A DNA stretch of 7,321 nucleotides from Desulfobacterales bacterium. GTDB lineage: Bacteria > Desulfobacterota > DSM-4660 > Desulfatiglandales > Desulfatiglandaceae. The notes under the pieces are model-generated. The model was not told the DNA's origin. It did no database searches and saw nothing but the letters and a program-made list of their open reading frames with translations. Made by a program: the position numbers and the translations under genes. Positions 6,270 to 7,321 of this stretch are shown here, piece by piece; positions within the stretch are counted from its first letter, which is position 1, and the number at the start of each line of letters is the position of its first letter. The stretch is from positions 1 through 7,321 of the forward strand of contig JAKLQB010000961.1 in the NCBI GenBank assembly GCA_022013615.1. The letters are read 5' to 3'.

Positions 6270-6989
6270 CTACTTCTCGCGGTATTCTTTTTCCAAACTC
6301 ATTAGATTATCATAAAATACAGCAGCGTGATCTCTCATGGCTTCAGAGGCGGCTTCGGGGTCGCCAGCTAATACAGTCTCAACAATGGAACGATGCAACC
6401 CTGGTGGATGGATAAAGTTAGGAGGATTAGGTTTCATCTCCTCTATAATTTTAGCGTTTAGCTTGATTACTGAATTGACAATGGCCTCCAAAAAACGATT
6501 ACCGCACATCTCCGCCAGGATGAAATGAACTTTAGTGGCGGATGCAATATCTTCAGTTAGCGAGGCTCCAGGTGGATGCTCGGCCTCAAAAGCCCCCAGC
6601 AGGCGTTTGGTAAATTCAGGGGTAGCATTCAAGGTTGCTAAACGGGCCACCTCGGGTTCAATAAGAATACGAACTTGATGCAGTTCATGGATTGAAATCT
6701 TATTAGCCAGGAACAGGTCAAGGCAAGCGCTGGCTAATTGTTCGAATGTCAAATCGGTCACAAATGCGCCTCCTGCGGCACCCTGGCGAATTAAAACAAA
6801 ACCATTATTTTCAAGCGCCCTGATAGCCTCTCTTATAGCAACGCGACTAACCTGAAATTGTTCTGCCAAGTCTCTTTCTGAGGGTAATTTGTCTCCCGCC
6901 CTAAAATCATTGGATAAAATTGCCTCTTTGAGTTTATTAAAAACCTCTTCCGAAATTCTAGGCTGTTTAATTGGCTTAAAATTATGCAT
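6270..6989 (-). CDS. GntR-family transcriptional regulator, FadR/FCD subfamily
   Basis: The 239-residue protein is a DNA-binding repressor or activator that senses a small molecule, usually a carboxylic acid. Residues 12-78 form the winged helix-turn-helix with the GntR signature LPSERDLAEQFQVSRVAIRE (35-54) and the wing GAAGGAFV. Residues about 83-230 form an all-helical FCD domain: VRILIEPEVARLA (106-118), H155 in KVHFILAEMCGN, H199 in LHRSIVETVLAGDPEAA, and H221 in MRDHAA. These three His fit the metal-binding set of FCD proteins. The Asp normally four residues before the first His is Ala151 here. A purine-rich GGGGGAAAGG run lies just before the ATG. The regulated genes are not visible; the gene converges on the LysM gene and faces away from the right window edge. 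The ligand cannot be predicted. Confidence 0.93.
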   Translation of the reverse strand: MHNFKPIKQPRISEEVFNKLKEAILSNDFRAGDKLPSERDLAEQFQVSRVAIREAIRALENNGFVLIRQGAAGGAFVTDLTFEQLASACLDLFLANKISIHELHQVRILIEPEVARLATLNATPEFTKRLLGAFEAEHPPGASLTEDIASATKVHFILAEMCGNRFLEAIVNSVIKLNAKIIEEMKPNPPNFIHPPGLHRSIVETVLAGDPEAASEAMRDHAAVFYDNLMSLEKEYREK

Positions 6990-7150
6990 CCTTTCCCCCT
7001 TTTCCTTTATTGATTAAATAATAAAAATTTCCTTTGATTGCAAGAAAAATATTTATTGACAAAATAGTTTTGTTTGTTAAATATTAGACCAATGGCAGTT
7101 TAATAATTCCATTCATATTATAAAATTCTCTTGATGAGATCAGTCTTACC
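6990..7150 (-). promoter_or_regulatory. AT-rich upstream region of the GntR regulator
   Basis: This stretch has no coding signal. On the minus strand it is strongly AT-rich, with a TTGTCA at 7062-7057 and a TTGCAA at 7043-7038 about 17 bases upstream of a weak TATTTA. It ends in the purine-rich ribosome binding site of the regulator. TTGGT and TTGTT half-sites around 7073-7093 (minus strand reads TTGGTCTAATATTTAACAA) might form an operator for autoregulation, but the dyad is poor. The promoter must lie here by position; the exact boxes are uncertain. Confidence 0.3.
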
Positions 7151-7154
7151 GTAA

Positions 7155-7207
7155 TTTCAACCGAAGCACAGGATATTACCCGACCCCCGACCGGGCCTCG
7201 GCTGAAA
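7155..7207. repeat. Imperfect inverted repeat near the right edge
   Basis: TTTCAACCGAAG (7155-7166) pairs with CCTCGGCTGAAA (7196-7207) at 10 of 12 positions. The two mismatches become G-U pairs if the minus strand is transcribed. The C-rich loop contains GACCCCCGACCGGG. No coding region surrounds it and no T-tract follows, so it is not a typical terminator. It may be part of the same repeat-rich edge as the direct repeats that follow. Confidence 0.4.
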
Positions 7208-7249
7208 GAAATTGAAATGACAGATAAACTTATATTGAAGGAATGGGAC

Positions 7250-7296
7250 TGAAATGGGGGACTGTATGAAATGGGGGACTGTGAAATGGGGGACGG
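7250..7296. repeat. Three direct repeats of TGAAATGGGGGACTG
   Basis: Copies lie at 7250-7264, 7267-7281 and 7282-7296, the last ending ACGG instead of ACTG. A degraded copy, GAATGGGACTG, precedes them at 7241-7251. The following bases GGTCATAGGAAAATAAG run to the window edge with no open reading frame. Similar GGGGGAC-rich tracts border IS200-like and REP-associated tyrosine transposase genes in many related genomes. Such a gene could start just beyond the window, but that is a recollection-based inference. Confidence 0.6.
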
Positions 7297-7321
7297 TCAT
7301 AGGAAAATAAGTAAAGTGACA

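Noticed and set aside
7255..7311. Short plus-strand frame starting at ATGGGGGACTG
   Set aside because: It consists of the direct repeats and stops after about 18 codons, so it is not a gene start that runs past the window.

Overview
The window reads as ordinary bacterial chromosome of moderate GC, most likely from a sulfate-reducing or syntrophic deltaproteobacterium (Desulfobacterota). That placement is inference. It rests on the mix of a long-form HisG, a short thymidylate synthase of the type first named in methanogens, an FCD-type GntR regulator, and many small palindromic or tandem repeats between genes. No rRNA, tRNA, CRISPR array or intact transposase is visible, and I see no defence system or other clearly new multi-gene system.

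Layout. Bases 114-3101 hold a tightly packed leftward group: hisI, hisG, a class I aminotransferase and engB. Neighbouring genes overlap by 4 bp (hisI/hisG), lie 7 bp apart (hisG/aminotransferase) or abut exactly (aminotransferase/engB), so they are probably co-transcribed. Upstream, on the same strand, come rlmN (3335-4396) and a thymidylate synthase-like gene (4640-5299). A rightward gene for a membrane-anchored coiled-coil LysM protein (5433-6077) diverges from the latter. It converges on a leftward GntR/FadR-type regulator (6270-6989). The last 330 bases hold the regulator's AT-rich upstream region, an imperfect hairpin and a short direct-repeat array that resembles the edge of another element.

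The intergenic DNA is the most unusual part. Between hisI and rlmN lies a 153-bp element with a perfect 23-bp inverted repeat at its ends, a nested three-stem palindrome inside, and an 8-bp direct repeat on its two sides. This looks like a small non-autonomous mobile element (MITE) inserted just upstream of hisI. Between rlmN and the thymidylate synthase gene lies a second palindromic element, built from two opposed arrays of an octamer and bracketed by a 9-bp direct repeat. The rlmN C-terminal tail also seems to be encoded by a repeat-like tract. A CRP/FNR-like 16-bp palindrome lies between the divergent thymidylate synthase and LysM genes.

Functionally, HisG and HisI catalyse the first and third steps of histidine synthesis. 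The aminotransferase beside them may supply a transamination step, though its substrate cannot be read from the sequence. EngB (50S ribosome assembly) and RlmN (23S rRNA and tRNA methylation) are translation housekeeping. The thymidylate synthase-like protein suggests dTMP synthesis, and the LysM protein suggests contact with peptidoglycan.
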